Assembly: GCA_027596075.1 (NCBI GenBank)
Contig: JADGJC010000112.1
Span: forward strand, 1-64,000
DNA: 64,000 nucleotides
From: Rhizophlyctis rosea
Lineage: Eukaryota > Chytridiomycota > Chytridiomycetes > Rhizophlyctidales > Rhizophlyctidaceae
Direction: 5' to 3'
The notes below the pieces were generated by a model. That model did no database searches. It worked only from the letters and a program-made list of their open reading frames with translations, and was not told where the DNA came from. The position numbers and the translations under genes were made by a program. This document shows, piece by piece, positions 11,236 through 23,941 of the stretch (positions are counted from its first letter, which is position 1; each line of letters starts with the position of its first letter).

Positions 11236-12727
11236 TTCTCGTTTACGTTTTGAATAATCCCGTTTCGATGATTTACGCAAGCAAGAACCCTATAATAGCT
11301 ACCTCACAACCAGGACCTCCGGCAACCAAAAAAATAATAATATCGGTAAAGAGAAGGTAAGGTCAGTAGGAGCCGGGAAAGCGTTGGCGGGTCTCTGGCT
11401 TATTTTTATGTCATTGTGGCGTTGGGCCTCAACGCGTCTCCCGAAGTCCGAAATTTTTGCTGTCTGCCTGCTTGATGGAAGGGTAACACGGGGCCTTGCA
11501 CGTTCAGCAGGGACGCCTTTGGGTTGGTCGATGTTGGAGGCGGTGCAACTTCGTGCGAGTCGGGCGCCAAATGTCTGAAATGCTTATGTCAGCAGACCGT
11601 CCCTTAGGACCCTGGCATCCGAATGTATTCAACTTGAAGTCTTTCAGAAGTCTCGAGGTCTTGCCGATTCTAAAAATTATTATTGAACATCAGAGAAAAG
11701 CACAACATAGACCTATGGTTGTTTACAATCCTCCAACCGCGTATGTTTATTGAATGTTGAAATGAACCGAGGTGAGTGTAAGTAGCAATCCAACGTGATC
11801 AAACGCAGAACGAGTGCATTCTGTTCGATGTTAGGAATAGTACTTGGGTATGGGTTGTAGTTCAATCCCCAACATGCTCCTTACAGAAAAAAAAACCGAG
11901 ATGCCAGCCACATGTCTGTGTTGAGTCCCATTATCATTGATATGCGTTATGAAGACGCCAGCGGGATGCAGTGCATGTGCGCCGATTTATCATTGACTTT
12001 GCAGTTCCCAACGGATATTGCAGTTATACACACACAAAGACAAAGTAAACACAATTTGCGTAGCCGCATTGAATAAATTCGGCCAAAATGCTTCTTCGCG
12101 TATGTGTTGCTGCTGCAACAATTCAATGAGTGGTAAAACCGTGGAGAGCGAGCAAGGATTGGGCGGAAACATAACTGAATTCAACATGAACACCAAGCGG
12201 AGACAGCAAACAATTCAAAACCCAAGATCTGACACTATTTTCATTCTGATGCCATCACCACAGCTTCAGACATTCGAAGAGAACTGGACGCCGGCGACCA
12301 GGAACTCGACTCTGCAACTTCTGCACAAAATTCTTCTTTGCACATGTGACCGATCGTCCCACGTAACTCACATATCCAACGACTGCAGGCATTGTGAGCT
12401 CTCACCACCCCCCAGTCTATCCTACTTCAAAGTTGTAGTTATCATTGAAATGGCGAATTCATTGCATACCTACTTATGTTATTTCACTCAGTGTTTGTGC
12501 CAAGTTCGCCAAGTCAAATGGTATCAATAGCTGAGAGCTAAAGCGCTGGCTAATGTGGCTGTGATGTCACGCCTCTGCGGGGGTCCGGGTCCCCGGGATC
12601 GCGCTCTGTACAAAACATCCGCCTTTGGTTATTTTTAACTCCAATTCTACCCAATTTCGACTGCCTAATTCCATCAATACCTTGACAGAACCTCCGCTCG
12701 TACCCAAGTTCAACAACTGCCTTCACC
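11236..12727. other. Divergent intergenic region, VTC1 / WD40 gene
   Basis: About 1.5 kb between two genes that point away from each other. The longest frame (12018-12530, plus) begins at a TTG and shows no domain or codon pattern I recognise, so I do not call it a gene. It probably holds both promoters. Confidence 0.4.
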
Positions 12728-14621
12728 ATGCCGCCAACAGTAACAGAAACAGGGGCCTTCACCCCCGCAAACCGCTCCACTCTCCCCGTCAAAACCCACT
12801 TCCTAGCGACCCTCCCCGCATCCGCCCTCCAGGCCGAACCGGCAGAAACTAAAGACACCTCCCACGCAAACCTAGCCGGTCTAACGACCCGCTCGACATA
12901 CGACTCCTACATTGCGATCTGTTCCCGCATCCCGCACGTCGTGGGTCCGCAGGCGCAGAAGGTTGATATGTGGGAGCTCGGAACGCGGGACGAGATAAAG
13001 GCGGGATGGATTTTCTCTGGGAAGAGGGGGGATTTGGAAATGTTTTTGCCGAAGCTGGGGTTGGAGAATGATGTGCAAGATTTGGATGAGGTTGCGGCGT
13101 TGGATCCTTTGACTGGGCAGGCGAGGGCTGATACTACTTGGTAAGTCTGCATGGTTCGATTGTGAGAATCTGGAGGTCTCAGTCATCTATCTGTGCTATC
13201 TCTGACACGCTGGCTACCTCCGTGTCCATCCAGGTACACATTTCATTCGTCATCAGGCAGCAGTAACGGTGGCGGGAGTAGCAGCAGCAGCAATCGTAGC
13301 AACGCCAAGGCAGCCGAAGCCTCCTCCTACCTTCCAATTTCCATATTCTCTCCACTCTCCAAGCTCCAACCCGTAACCGCCACCCTCCGCACAGGCCCAG
13401 ACCCAGACCTCTTCCTCATCCGCATCCGACCCCGCTACCCCAACGAACTCGTCTCCGACAGACTCTACCTCGGCAGCGCAGAAGGCAGCATCCTCCGCAT
13501 CCAGATAGAGAAGAAGTCCAAACACCCATTAGCGGTAGCCAAAGACGCCATCGAGATCTCGGGCGGGCTCCAACCACCCAAAGTTTTGTGGTACTCTTCT
13601 CTCACCGTTCCGGGACCCATGAAGGCCATCACGGCCATGTGCACAGGCGGTGGAATCCTATACGCGATGTCCATAGACGGCAGCATACGCTGCTTAAACG
13701 AACATGGTGGTTCGAAGATTGGGTTCCCCGTCCAGTTGTACGATGACGGAACGGTCGTCACGGCCATCTGTATTGATCCCTACGCGAAGAGATTTTTCTC
13801 GGCGTCGGAGGAAGGGCTGGTGACGCAGTGGGCGGTGGGAACGGATAACAGGCCAATTAGGAATAAGGTTATCCGGACGTGGAGGGTTACCGGGGATGGG
13901 GGGAAGGTTACGGCGATTTGTAGTACGCATGGGAGGGTGTTTACGGCTGTGGATAAGGAGGGTGGGTTGGTTAGGGAGTGGGCTTTGGTTGGGGAGGAAC
14001 CAGAGGTTCGAGTTGGAGAGGGTGAGTTGTTTGCTGCTTGCCTGTGCACGTTGTTATTTCTTGCGCGGATTTTTGCGAAGATTTGGATATGGAATGATTC
14101 TTGACCGCTCACGTTTTGTCTTCCCGTTAATTTCAGGTCGAAGACCATCTGAAGTGTTGCCGATGTACGATTCTGGGGAGATACGCGTCCCCGAAATGCA
14201 AAAATCGCCGTCGGGTACGCTATGTTGACCCCTTTTAGGACGTCTTTGTTGCTTTGCAGATGTTTGGCTACTTTTCGTTGCTTATGGTCACACGGATACT
14301 CATGGTCGATCAAAAATCTCTGTAGGCTTATCCTACAGTATACACGGCAACCAAGCACACGATGCACCACCACAATACCAACTGCCTTCTTATGCTTCTC
14401 TCCAACCTTGGCAGCAACAACAACAGCAACAGCAGCAACAACCCGCAACTTCACATCAACCGTGGCACCCGCAACAACAATTACAACAACCTCCGACCCA
14501 ACCGTCCCAGCGCTCATATGTGTTCCCAGCCGTGCCTAACACACCTTTGCCGGATGTGAACCGACCCAGTAGAGAGCAGCGGAACGAGGAAAATCAGGAA
14601 GCGGCGTGGGATGTTGTATGA
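12728..14621 (+). CDS. WD40-repeat protein with Gln-rich tail
   Basis: Four exons: 12728-13140, 13234-14021, 14137-14214 and 14260-14621, giving 546 residues. Residues ~140-170 form a Ser/Gly/Asn-rich linker. The middle holds at least three WD-like blades: LYAMSIDGSIRCL, RFFSASEEGLVTQWAV and RVFTAVDKEGGLVREWAL, each preceded by a V-x-A-I/M-C strand. After a blade with VAYGHTDTHG the tail becomes Gln-rich, starting WQQQQQQQQQQP. The likely fold is a beta-propeller scaffold. I do not recognise the family and assign no pathway. Stop codons of this gene and EI24 face each other 381 bases apart. Confidence 0.82.
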
Positions 14622-15002
14622 GAGAGGGGTTCAGATAGGTAGTAGGCGTCCTTTTGATTCGGTGTAGGTATGTAGTTAGGTAGCGCTGTATGTCTTTGGA
14701 GTGGTAAATAGTGTGAAAGATAGAAAATATCGTCTAGCACCCACAGTCAAATGCAGATATTTCACGGTATAATCTTTGCTGGAAAAAAGCGCTCTTCTTA
14801 TATACAGTACATATCGTTAAAAATCATAGTCACCACAAAATGTACAAACAAAAACACAATTTTTTCTTCCCCGCCATGCGCGATAACTACATAAACTACG
14901 AAAAACGCCACTCGAGAAAGATAACTTGCCTACAATTGAAAAATGCTACAGAAATCTCCTGATATCCTTCCTAACTCACGTGGGAAAAGGCAGTTTACAC
15001 AA

Positions 15003-16657
15003 TCATTGAGGACGAGTGACAACCGTCTTACTACGGAAGCGGTTGATGAAGAATGCGTTGAACCTCTTTGCGAGCGAGAATATTGGCAGGCGAGTGGGGA
15101 TCCAGCGGAGAGTGAGTGATGGTTGGATGGGTTGGGGTTTGGCTCGGTTGGACATAATGATGTACTGGAGGGGTTGACGGTGTGTTAGAATACATTTATT
15201 ATTTGTTGGGGCATCGTCACCACACATGAGCCGCACCATTGGGAAAAGTAATCCAAAGATTCCTTGGTTGACGATTGCCGGGAAGAAGAATGTCAAGATC
15301 GTGCATGGGAGACCTGTACGCCATTACCGTTATCATCAGTCTACCGTCTTTCAAGGTACAACTGTGGCAAAGAGACACTGTCGCAGGACAAAGGGGAAAA
15401 AGGAGCCTCTGCAGAAGTAATAACCTACCAAACCCAACATAATAAGCCCACTTCGCCTCAAAGTCAGCAATCCGCTTCTCCAACGTCCATCGCTCGCTCG
15501 CCCATTTGTATTCAAATGAATAGAAGGACGAAACACAGCAGAAGCCGATGAAGCTAAGGAGCGGACCGATTAGCGGGATGAAGTAGGCTAGTGAGCATTG
15601 GAGCATGAAGTTCAGGATTAGGACAAGACGGTATGTTTCGTCGGCGATTCGTTTCAGGAAACTTTGTGAGTGTAGGAGATGGATGGGTCAGTGACCGAGA
15701 TATTCATGCAGCTGCATGAGAGCACGACGTACCCATCATAAGTAAGTTGAACCTCGACTGGTTTGCCGACTTGTAGGCGGTAAGAGCGGTCTGCTATTTC
15801 TTGGTACCAGCGTGTGTTCAGGATCAGGCTTACAATGAAGATTGGATAGACCCAGAGGAGCTGTTTGGACGAAAGGTTTGCGTTAAGTCATTCCTTGTCT
15901 GAAGTGGAAGTTATGGATGATTTGGTTGTCGGGCAAACGTACATAGTAAGTGATACCAAATATTCCCTCCAGTGTTTTCCCCAATGCATTGTCTCCCGGT
16001 TTGGATCCGTTTGCCGGGAGCACGAAGGAGAGGAGTGCGCGTGATATGGGAATGATTACATAGTCAAAGAAGAAGATGGAGCCCAGGAATATGAGGCCGT
16101 TGAGGACTATGCATTTCAGGACCGCATTTCGGATGCGTTTGGAGCTGGAAGTTATTAGGTTCATGGAGGGTTTAGGTCCCACGGTTTCAGAGATTCGAAG
16201 GGCGAGTGCGGGCGCAGCGGGGATGCAGCCGTCTTTTGTACAGACTCAGATCGCACAGGAACTGAAACAAAGCTTACCCATATATCGTAACCAACGCCGC
16301 AGGCCATGCAGACGCGTCTTTCACACCTTCCCACGCCCACCCAGCTGCAACTTTGAGCGAATCGACCAACGTGTCGACTTGCGGAGCGCTCATTTCGTCC
16401 GAAGGCGCCATTGACGACCGGTCATAACTCCCCCGCCGCGCTGTCCGTCTCTTCGTACTAGACAGTTTGGAACCACTGCTTTGGTCAGCTGCCCCATCCA
16501 CTGAAACAGGTTCCGCCCGTTCGTGACGGAGTGCTGAGCGCGACGGGTTGGAGTCGTCGGTTGGAGGGAGTGAAGCGAAGACGGTTGGGCCTTTGTTTTC
16601 TTTTCGTGATGATGTGGAGGCAGGTGTTCGTAATATGGACTTTGGAGCTTGAGACAT
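15003..16657 (-). CDS. EI24: EI24-family ER membrane protein
   Basis: Six exons: 16657-16278, 16144-15943, 15860-15733, 15661-15429, 15313-15237 and 15164-15003, giving 393 residues. After ~125 polar residues come the family's hydrophobic helices, with KRIRNAVLKCIVLNGLIFLG, RWYQEIADRSYR and the diagnostic SFEYKWASERWTLEKRI followed by WAYYVGFG. EI24 (PIG8, EPG-4 in worms) is an ER membrane protein needed for autophagosome maturation and ER-endolysosome contact. An in-frame ATG at 16774 would add 39 residues; I prefer 16657, since the added segment looks non-conserved. Confidence 0.92.
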
Positions 16658-17813
16658 TTGCACACCTTCGGTCAAGTGGAAGTGGATGCAGATGAGGATG
16701 AGAGTGCGGATGGGAGAAGCGGAGAGGCTCAAGATGCGCTTTGGGAGCTTGTGATGACGCCACACCAGGAACATGTGCCACTCTCTCTTGTCACCTGATG
16801 AATGCTCATCGCGCGGGTCCTAGTGGATTGGTCCCATTTGTCAATTTTGCAGGCCATTTCGAGCGAATTTGCATTGAAGCATCGTTGTTATGATAAGAAT
16901 CCCTCCTTCAGATGCTGTAAACCTATCTGTGGGGCCTGCTTGCCATCTTCTCCTGTTGATTGGCCCCTCAGCGTAGTAAAGTCATCATCACAATCATAAC
17001 TACAAAGTCTCACCATTCACCTGCAAATGTTTCTCACTTTCTCAAGTAGGTAACTGACGTATATATCATCCTCTTCTCCTTTATGGGCAACGAGGCAGGC
17101 ATGTGTGATGGTTGTGCTTGTTCCTCTGTGGGTTGTAATCAACGCAGTCTTTATCCTATTTGTTTACTTCATTTGAACCAGTGGGTTTAGGCTTCCTCAT
17201 GGACCGAAATCGCCGAGTAAACATAAGTTAGCGGCGGACTTTCCGGAGGTGAAGCAGGATGGGTGACGCTCCATGACATAATAGAACTTTGTCCCCGATT
17301 GATGACATGCATGAAGGCCCATTTCATTTAACATGGCATGTGGCGCAGTTAGATTTAGTAGGGACATTTCATCAATCACCAAATCTACCGTTGGAACGCG
17401 TGTACCATGTGACCAGTGGACCCCTAATCCCCTGGCAGACCATTGCATCGTATACCGGGTCCCAAGAATGGATGGTCTGGTCCATTTTGCAGTTGACAAC
17501 ACCACCCCCTCCTTCCATCGTAATAGCTGCCTTGATCAAACCAATGCTGCGCCACACTCATCGTGTGCATACATCGTGTGCAATAAGGCACAGACAGATA
17601 ATCCAATCACACCCCGCGTCTCTTCATAGAATACCCCTTATTGGGCAACAGACTATTTACACCAAAAACACACTCACAAATCACTCATAGTATAATCACA
17701 AATACATCACTCCATTAGATATAGTCTGCTAGCAAAGAATAGAACGTCGCAGTATCTCGTTTACATCTCACTGCCAACGACCATCGAACACTTACCGTTT
17801 GGAAGTAATCAAA
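16658..17813. other. Divergent intergenic region, EI24 / large zinc-finger gene
   Basis: About 1.16 kb with no convincing gene. Short frames at 17289-17690 (plus) and 17197-17505 (minus) are overlapping shadows without a supported product. It probably contains both promoters. Confidence 0.4.
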
Positions 17814-20800
17814 ATGGCCACCACTGCTTGGGGAGCGTCCCCGCCAATCGCTACTTCTCCCGCAATGGATCCATCCTTTGCATCCCCTCCAAATGGTGTT
17901 GATCTTTCAGCGGATACGATGGACACTTGCTTGCCTCCAGCACCAATCCGACGAGGGTCATTCCACTCTGACTTGCGCGTCTCCACATCCGAACGCAAAT
18001 CTCATTCAAGCTCAACCGCAAAGATGCCGCGTGAGCCTGCGGTTTATTCTCCGGTCTCAAACGCTGACAACAGCGTCCTGATGAGGCAACTGCCTTTCGA
18101 CTTCCCGGCTGGGGCATCACCGATAGCGGCAGAATTGACCAAAGCCTTGGAAGATTACGCCTACAGTCCGGGTGTACCTATTGGAATTCTTCCTCCGCAT
18201 CGGATGGCTGATGGCCATTTCCCACGGATGGGTCTGCCAATCGCTACCTTGCTGCATCCACCAAACGTCCCTTTCCACGCCACACCATTGGAATCCCACT
18301 CTGCATCAAGGACGCCATCAACATCCCAATCACCGCCCCTATTGAACACTCGCGTATCTACACAGTCATTACCGTCGTCCGACATGCCCGGGAATGGATA
18401 CGACACTCAATCAACAGTAGGGTTGATCCCAACATCGACGACCGCTCCATATACGTGCATGTGGAAAGATTGCAACCGTGTCTTTCATGCGCATCATAAG
18501 CTTGTCGATCACGTCAACAAAGAGCACGTTGAGGCCTTGCCTTGGACCTCCAGAAGCGGTAATAAAAAGGAGGAGGAAGACAGCGTGTTTGTGTGCAAGT
18601 GGGAAGGATGTTGGAATAGTGGCGTTTTTCAGTACAAGATGCGCATGACTGGTGAGTTTTGATATCGTGGCTTCGGGTGTCTAGCTTGCATCTTCCGAAT
18701 GATTATTTACATGGAGATCACCCTCTCTCAGAGCATATGCGTACGCACACACTTGAGAAGCCATTCATGGTAGGTGGCTTGGCCTCTACACTTCTAATGG
18801 GTTCCTAAGTTGACATATAAATTCACTCCTTTCCCATCGATCTATAGTGTCCCATCAAAACCTGCGGCACGCGTTTCGCCGTTCGCTCAAATTGCACCGC
18901 CCACAGCAGAACAAAGCACAACCACGTATTTCAACCCATCGTCGTCAACATGGATCAAGATGCCCCCACATTGCTGGACCGCTTTGGGATGGACGAAACC
19001 AACATCGACATGGCGGATATCCAGCTGCAACCACAGGACCAACACCCCATCGAGGTCCCCGATCGTCCCTTGAAGCGCAAATCAAAGTCCGCCCATTACC
19101 ACAACCATCCCATCGTATTCGAAACAGAAAGCATCCACCCCGTAAAGCCCGCAACAGCCGAAATGAGGAAAGGATCGCAGAAGCAGAAACCCCGCACCAT
19201 GCCATCCGTCTTCAGACCCAACGGAACCATCCCAGTACCCGGCTACTCCGCAGGCATATCTCCCGCCACAATGTCACCATCGGAAATACGCAAAGCAATG
19301 ATATGCGGGTACGCGTATGGCGGGGTTGGATACGGATACCCTTACGACCAAGTGATGGGATGCAATGGAGGGGTGTACCGGAATCCCCCTATCAATTTCA
19401 ACAACCTGGTGAAACAAGAAAGCGGGGAACAGGGAACGCCTGATGTCCAACAAGGAGGCGTGGATGTTGGGGGTACGAGCATGGATGGCGGGGTGGTGAC
19501 TGTCAAAAACCGGAGGAAGCTCAGAGATTTAGTTCCCATGCCCGTGAGGTACTCTCCTATTGGTGTGGACGAACTGACTTCACCTGTCGTGTCGCGTCCG
19601 GCGGAGGAACCGCATCATGTGGATTTGACAATGGGACTTTACGCAGACGGGTCTGGCGATATTGGGAACGGCACGGGATCTTCGCCGGCAGATGATGATA
19701 ACCCGGAGACGGAGGAGGATGAACATGGCAAGGCGGCGAAGAGGATCAAGACGGAGGAAACGGAGGATGAGGATGAGGAGATTATTATTGTTGATGAGGA
19801 GGGTCCGGGTGTTTGTGTTGTAGGTGGAGGAGATGGTGTGGGGTTGCCGAGGTTTGATAACAAGCGAAGTCCGGGGAAGAGGAAGCGGAGGAAGGGAAAG
19901 GCGAAGTTGACTGGGCGTAAGGTACTATAATTGGAATAGCCCTTGAATGCAGAGCGCAACAACTAACTATGGCTATCCCAACAGCAATCAAGACCAACCA
20001 CTCGACTCACCCAAATGATTGAAAACAAGTCCGTGGCCGCGCCGTTGGTGTCGGTAAGTTCAATTATCGTCCCATTCTTTGGTAAAAGGACGAAACTGAC
20101 ATATGTCGCATGTCTTTCTCAGAATGTCCTCACACAGTCACCTGCCAAAGCCGTACACATCCCAACGGCCAACAAAACTCGATCATTTGATGCCGGGAAG
20201 AAAGGGTTGCTTCGATACCGCCACAGCATGGATTGGTGCTTGAAGGAATTGCAGGACATGAAGGTTGGTATCCTTGATCGCTCCAAATCTCCTCCGTGCC
20301 ACTTTAACGAGTGTATTAATCACATTTACCTCCCCACTAGGACCGCCGCCGCCTCCTCACAAAAGCATCCCCCGACACCGCAACAACATTCTACGAAACC
20401 TCCACCACATCCACCACCCCACCAAACGACCTAAAACTCGAAGCCAAGCGCCTCTCGACCCGCATGGACGGAATGATCGAGCAGCTGGGCGGCGCGTCGC
20501 AGCGGGAGATTGAGGCTGCGTTGGTGTTTTCGAGGCCAAAGAGGACGAGGGGTGGTAGTCGGAAGGCTGATGATGTTTGTGGTGGGGAGGAGGAGGTGAT
20601 GGAGGAGGGGGTGGTGCAGGGTGGGAGGGTGAGGACTAGGAGGATGGCGGCTAGGGAGGGGGGAGGGAGTGGTGGTGGTGGGAGGGTAGGGAGTGTCGGG
20701 GTGGGAAGTGGAGTTAGGACTCGGGGTGCAGGTGGTCAGAAGAAGGTTGAGGAAGTTGATGAGGCGGAAACGGAGACGGATGAAGAGGTCAAGAACATTG

Positions 20801-20958
20801 ATGTCATGAGTGAGGGAGGGAAGGGGAGGGGCGGTAGGATGGAAGAAGGGGATGGGGAGGACAATGGGGTTGAAGGGAACGGGGGGAGGAGGAGTAGGAG
20901 GGTCGGAAAGGCGAGGAGGAGGGCGGGGGCGAGTAGGTTGTTGAATAGTGAGGCTTGA
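17814..20958 (+). CDS. Large C2H2 zinc-finger protein with long acidic/basic tail
   Basis: Six exons: 17814-18651, 18732-18769, 18848-19921, 19985-20053, 20123-20263 and 20341-20958, giving 925 residues. The N-terminus is Pro/Ser-rich. Fingers: CMWKDCNRVF..HHKLVDH near residue 214, CKWEGC..EHMRTH near 261, and CPIKTCGTRFAVRSNCTAH at 293. Then ~350 polar residues lead to an acidic patch (TEDEDEEIIIVDEE), a Lys/Arg cluster (KRKRRKGKAK) and a tail with MDWCLKELQDMK and an Arg/Gly-rich end. The exon 3-4 join uses donor GTACTA and a CTAAC branch; all six exons stay in frame, so I treat 19985-20958 as the same gene. Probably a DNA-binding regulator; target unknown. Confidence 0.75.
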
Positions 20959-21187
20959 CTTTTGGTGTTCTTCTGGGATACTTGACCTCTTTCCTTTCTC
21001 AAGTTGGCACCGTGTGACACCCCATAAAAGCTCTTGTAAATACAACATGCACTTTGCACAGTTTGTTGAGGTCCTTTGTTTGCTTTATTGGCGGGAACTC
21101 CCTCATATCATTTATCGCATTCTCACTGTTTATATTGCACATTGCTATTTACATCGCCAAAACCCCCCAAGAAGGTCCACAGCCCCA

Positions 21188-23676
21188 TCATGAAAACTGC
21201 CACGACGACTTCATGTCTCTCCGCACGGGACCAGAAGGCCCAAGGGACCGAATGATGTCCCGCGCATACTGGTTATGCATCAATCCAGTGTCATGCAGAG
21301 CCAGAGCCAGTTTTGCCCTGCGGTCCTTGAGGACGTGCTCAACCGTGAAGGAGTTGTTTGTGAACAGGGGAGGCTGTGACATTGGATGTGAGGATGGAAG
21401 GAAGCGTTTGATAAGAGGATTGTGTAAGTGTCGATGCCTTACCTCCTCAACAGCATTCTTCGCATGCGACACGGCCTGCGTATCACTCAAGATGCGTTCC
21501 CAATCACTGTGTGGATGGTATAAGCATTACCTGGTCAGTTCTCTCAACCAAAAACTAATGTCATTCTAAAAGCTCCCGTACCTATCAACATGAACAGCAA
21601 CAGACTCCCTCAACGCCTCCAACCTCCTCGCCGTCTCCAACTTAGCAACCTCATTCGCTTCAATGCTCTTCTTCCGCTCCTCAATTTTGGCCAGCACGCA
21701 TTCTTGACGGTATTGTGAGCGTTGTTCGTTGTACTTTCAAGTATAACATGTGGGATCAATCCCTCAAAAAGAGCATTTAGCCTGCTTGGTCTGAAAAAAC
21801 CCCCCACCTTAGCCTGCTCAGCCCGTCCCGTTTCCTCCTCAGCCCGCAGCCGTTGTGCCATTTCCATTTGCTGCAAAGTTTGTTCGTGAAGTTGGTCGTG
21901 AAAGGCTTTTATTCGTTGTTTGTCTTCTTGGCGGCGTTGCTGGGTTCTGAGGTGTTCCTCTGTCTAATGGTGGAAAACGATGGCAATGTGGGTTGAACGT
22001 CTTGCCTGCTGTTTTGTTGGAGTTTGAAACGAAGTTACCTCACGTGCAATCTTATCCTCCATCTCCTCTGCTCGTCGAGCTTCAAGTGCTTTTAGGTGTG
22101 CGATCTTTTCCTCTCGCCAGAGTTTGAGGTGGAAATGTTCTTTCTCTAGTTTGGATAATTGTGTCTGATACTGTTCATGTGCTACTTGGTGTTGATGGAA
22201 CCGCTTGGTAGCTTCCTGTTGTGTGGGGGTATGTCAAGCAGACTTCATCAAGGAGACGATCAATATCAAATCATTCTACCTGATATACATCTCTAGTCGT
22301 GTTCATACATTCTGCCATCCGCGCTTCAAAAGCTTTCTTGATGCTGTGTTTCTGAGCTTTGAAGGAGGCGAGGCGGTATGCTACATCTTCGTGATGCTGA
22401 AATTGTTTGGACATTCAAGTCAGCGTAATTCATCTATATACGCAATGTTACACACCAGTAACTCTTTTCTTCTGATTTTGGGAAGCTCCAACCGTAACCG
22501 CTCAAACAGAAGGGTGTGCCGCCCTTGTGCCTCGGTGGCGTACTCATCTCGGAGTTTGCAGAATCTTTCATGATCACTTTCCGACCATCCGCCAAATGGA
22601 TCATGAACCACATCTATATATGCGGAATCTAGTTCGGCCATACGGGTTTGGTACCATTCCAGGACTCTACACCATGAGAAGATCTTGGTTAGATGGACAT
22701 TGATGTGAGTTTTGACCCACCAACATACCGGGCATAGCTGGCTCTCCTCTCAGCTTCAACTTCTGCATCCACGCAGTGCAGATCTGAGAAGCGGATTATG
22801 TCATTGCCTTCCACTATCCACGGATCTGTGATGCTTTCATCAATCGTTGCAGCTGATCTGACTGCTGCTGTTGCTGTACGGACTTCTGCTTGAGCTCGAT
22901 GCACTTGGTCGTCAAGCTGGCTTTTGTTTGAGATATCAGGTCATAGATGATGACATGAGACTTCGAGAGTTTTGTGGTACGAACCTGCTGTTGGAGAGTT
23001 CCAATATATGATTTTGCGTCTTTGAGGATTGTCATTGTGCTGTGTTGGGCCTCGGCATCATCTGGCCTTTGACCAGCTTGTTTGATGAAGGCGCGTGTCT
23101 CATCCAGACGATGGCGGAGATCTTGAACATTGTCAGGTTCTAGACTCCTGCTCGGTATTCTTGCTTCCATACCGTTGGATAGTTCCCGTTGAGCTTGATC
23201 CATATTTTGCTTGTCCTCCAAAATATCCGCCACCAGTCGAACATCTTCCTGAGCTCCTCCTCCATGTGCAACAAATGCTGACATGTCATCATGTATATCA
23301 CGTTCGAGACTTGACCTAGAATTGGTGTATGAGCCTCTGTGATTTAAAGATTCGGCAGCGCAACGCGCTATTCAGCTACCTCCACTTGTCGAGCCGTCCA
23401 ACTTCCTCACTCCAAATAGCTCGATGTTTTCGCAAGCAAGTACTAGTGGACTGCTCCTTGTAAGAGTGCTCTAGCGCTTCTAGCTGCTTGGAGTTAGTAC
23501 CCCAAGAAACTCAAAACGCTTCAATCAGCTGTAGGCCTCCCACGAACCTTCCGACCTAATCCCTTGGTGGACGCCTTCAAACGGTTGAGGGCTGCTCGTC
23601 CCCCAGCCGGACTACGTGCCCCGGGCAAATGCGATCGATTGAGCTTCACTAGAAGGACGTCAACATCCGCCGGCAT
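21188..23676 (-). CDS. CCDC148: Coiled-coil protein, CCDC148-like (cilium/flagellum)
   Basis: Eleven exons: 23676-23548, 23483-23380, 23315-22985, 22916-22729, 22666-22456, 22396-22280, 22215-22039, 21963-21808, 21733-21582, 21506-21443 and 21373-21188, giving 604 residues (human CCDC148 about 590). The protein is mostly charged coiled coil. A central DPFGGWSESDHERF block and a HLKLWREEKIAHLKALEA block resemble CCDC112/CCDC148. The end (RAKLALALHDTGLMHNQYAR, PSGPVRRDM) matches the CCDC148-type tail, from memory of the family. CCDC148 is found mainly in ciliated eukaryotes. Its start lies 265 bases from TTC29, on the other strand. Exact orthology to CCDC148 rather than CCDC112 needs a search. 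Confidence 0.72.
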
Positions 23677-23941
23677 CCTCGGAATAAAAGTGAGTGGAGA
23701 TTTTTGGATCGTCAGTAGCAATAACCATTACACATTAGGAAAATCCCTTCCCTAGCAAAACACGTCCGCAAAGCCACAGCCTTGCGCCACCCGCCGCTAG
23801 GACCCTGATGCAGCATTATCATGTGGGTCTGCCGTCCGAACAGTCGACTTTCTTACTTTACTCGTTTCACTTGGCCTTGCCACTCTCAACCCCTTTAAAC
23901 GAGATAGGAATATCTATATTCTATCAGAAGCCATATCAGCC
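23677..23941. promoter_or_regulatory. Short bidirectional promoter, CCDC148 / TTC29
   Basis: Only 265 bases separate the start codons of two probable flagellar genes on opposite strands. Any shared control of zoospore-stage expression must act here. I do not see an exact X-box (RFX site), so no binding site is claimed. Confidence 0.45.

Noticed and set aside
12018..12530. 170-codon open frame on plus strand
   Set aside because: It begins with TTG, shows no domain, no splice signals and an odd Cys-rich and low-order composition. Chance in AT-rich intergenic DNA is more likely.
20015..20434. A separate gene starting at ATG 20015
   Set aside because: The exons at 19985-20958 join the upstream zinc-finger gene in frame through an intron with a CTAAC branch, so one gene is simpler. 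Not fully excluded.
21188..23676. Tektin as identity of the coiled-coil gene
   Set aside because: No tektin nonapeptide (RPNVELCRD-like) is present, while the GGWSESDHERF block and the C-terminal end fit CCDC148/CCDC112.
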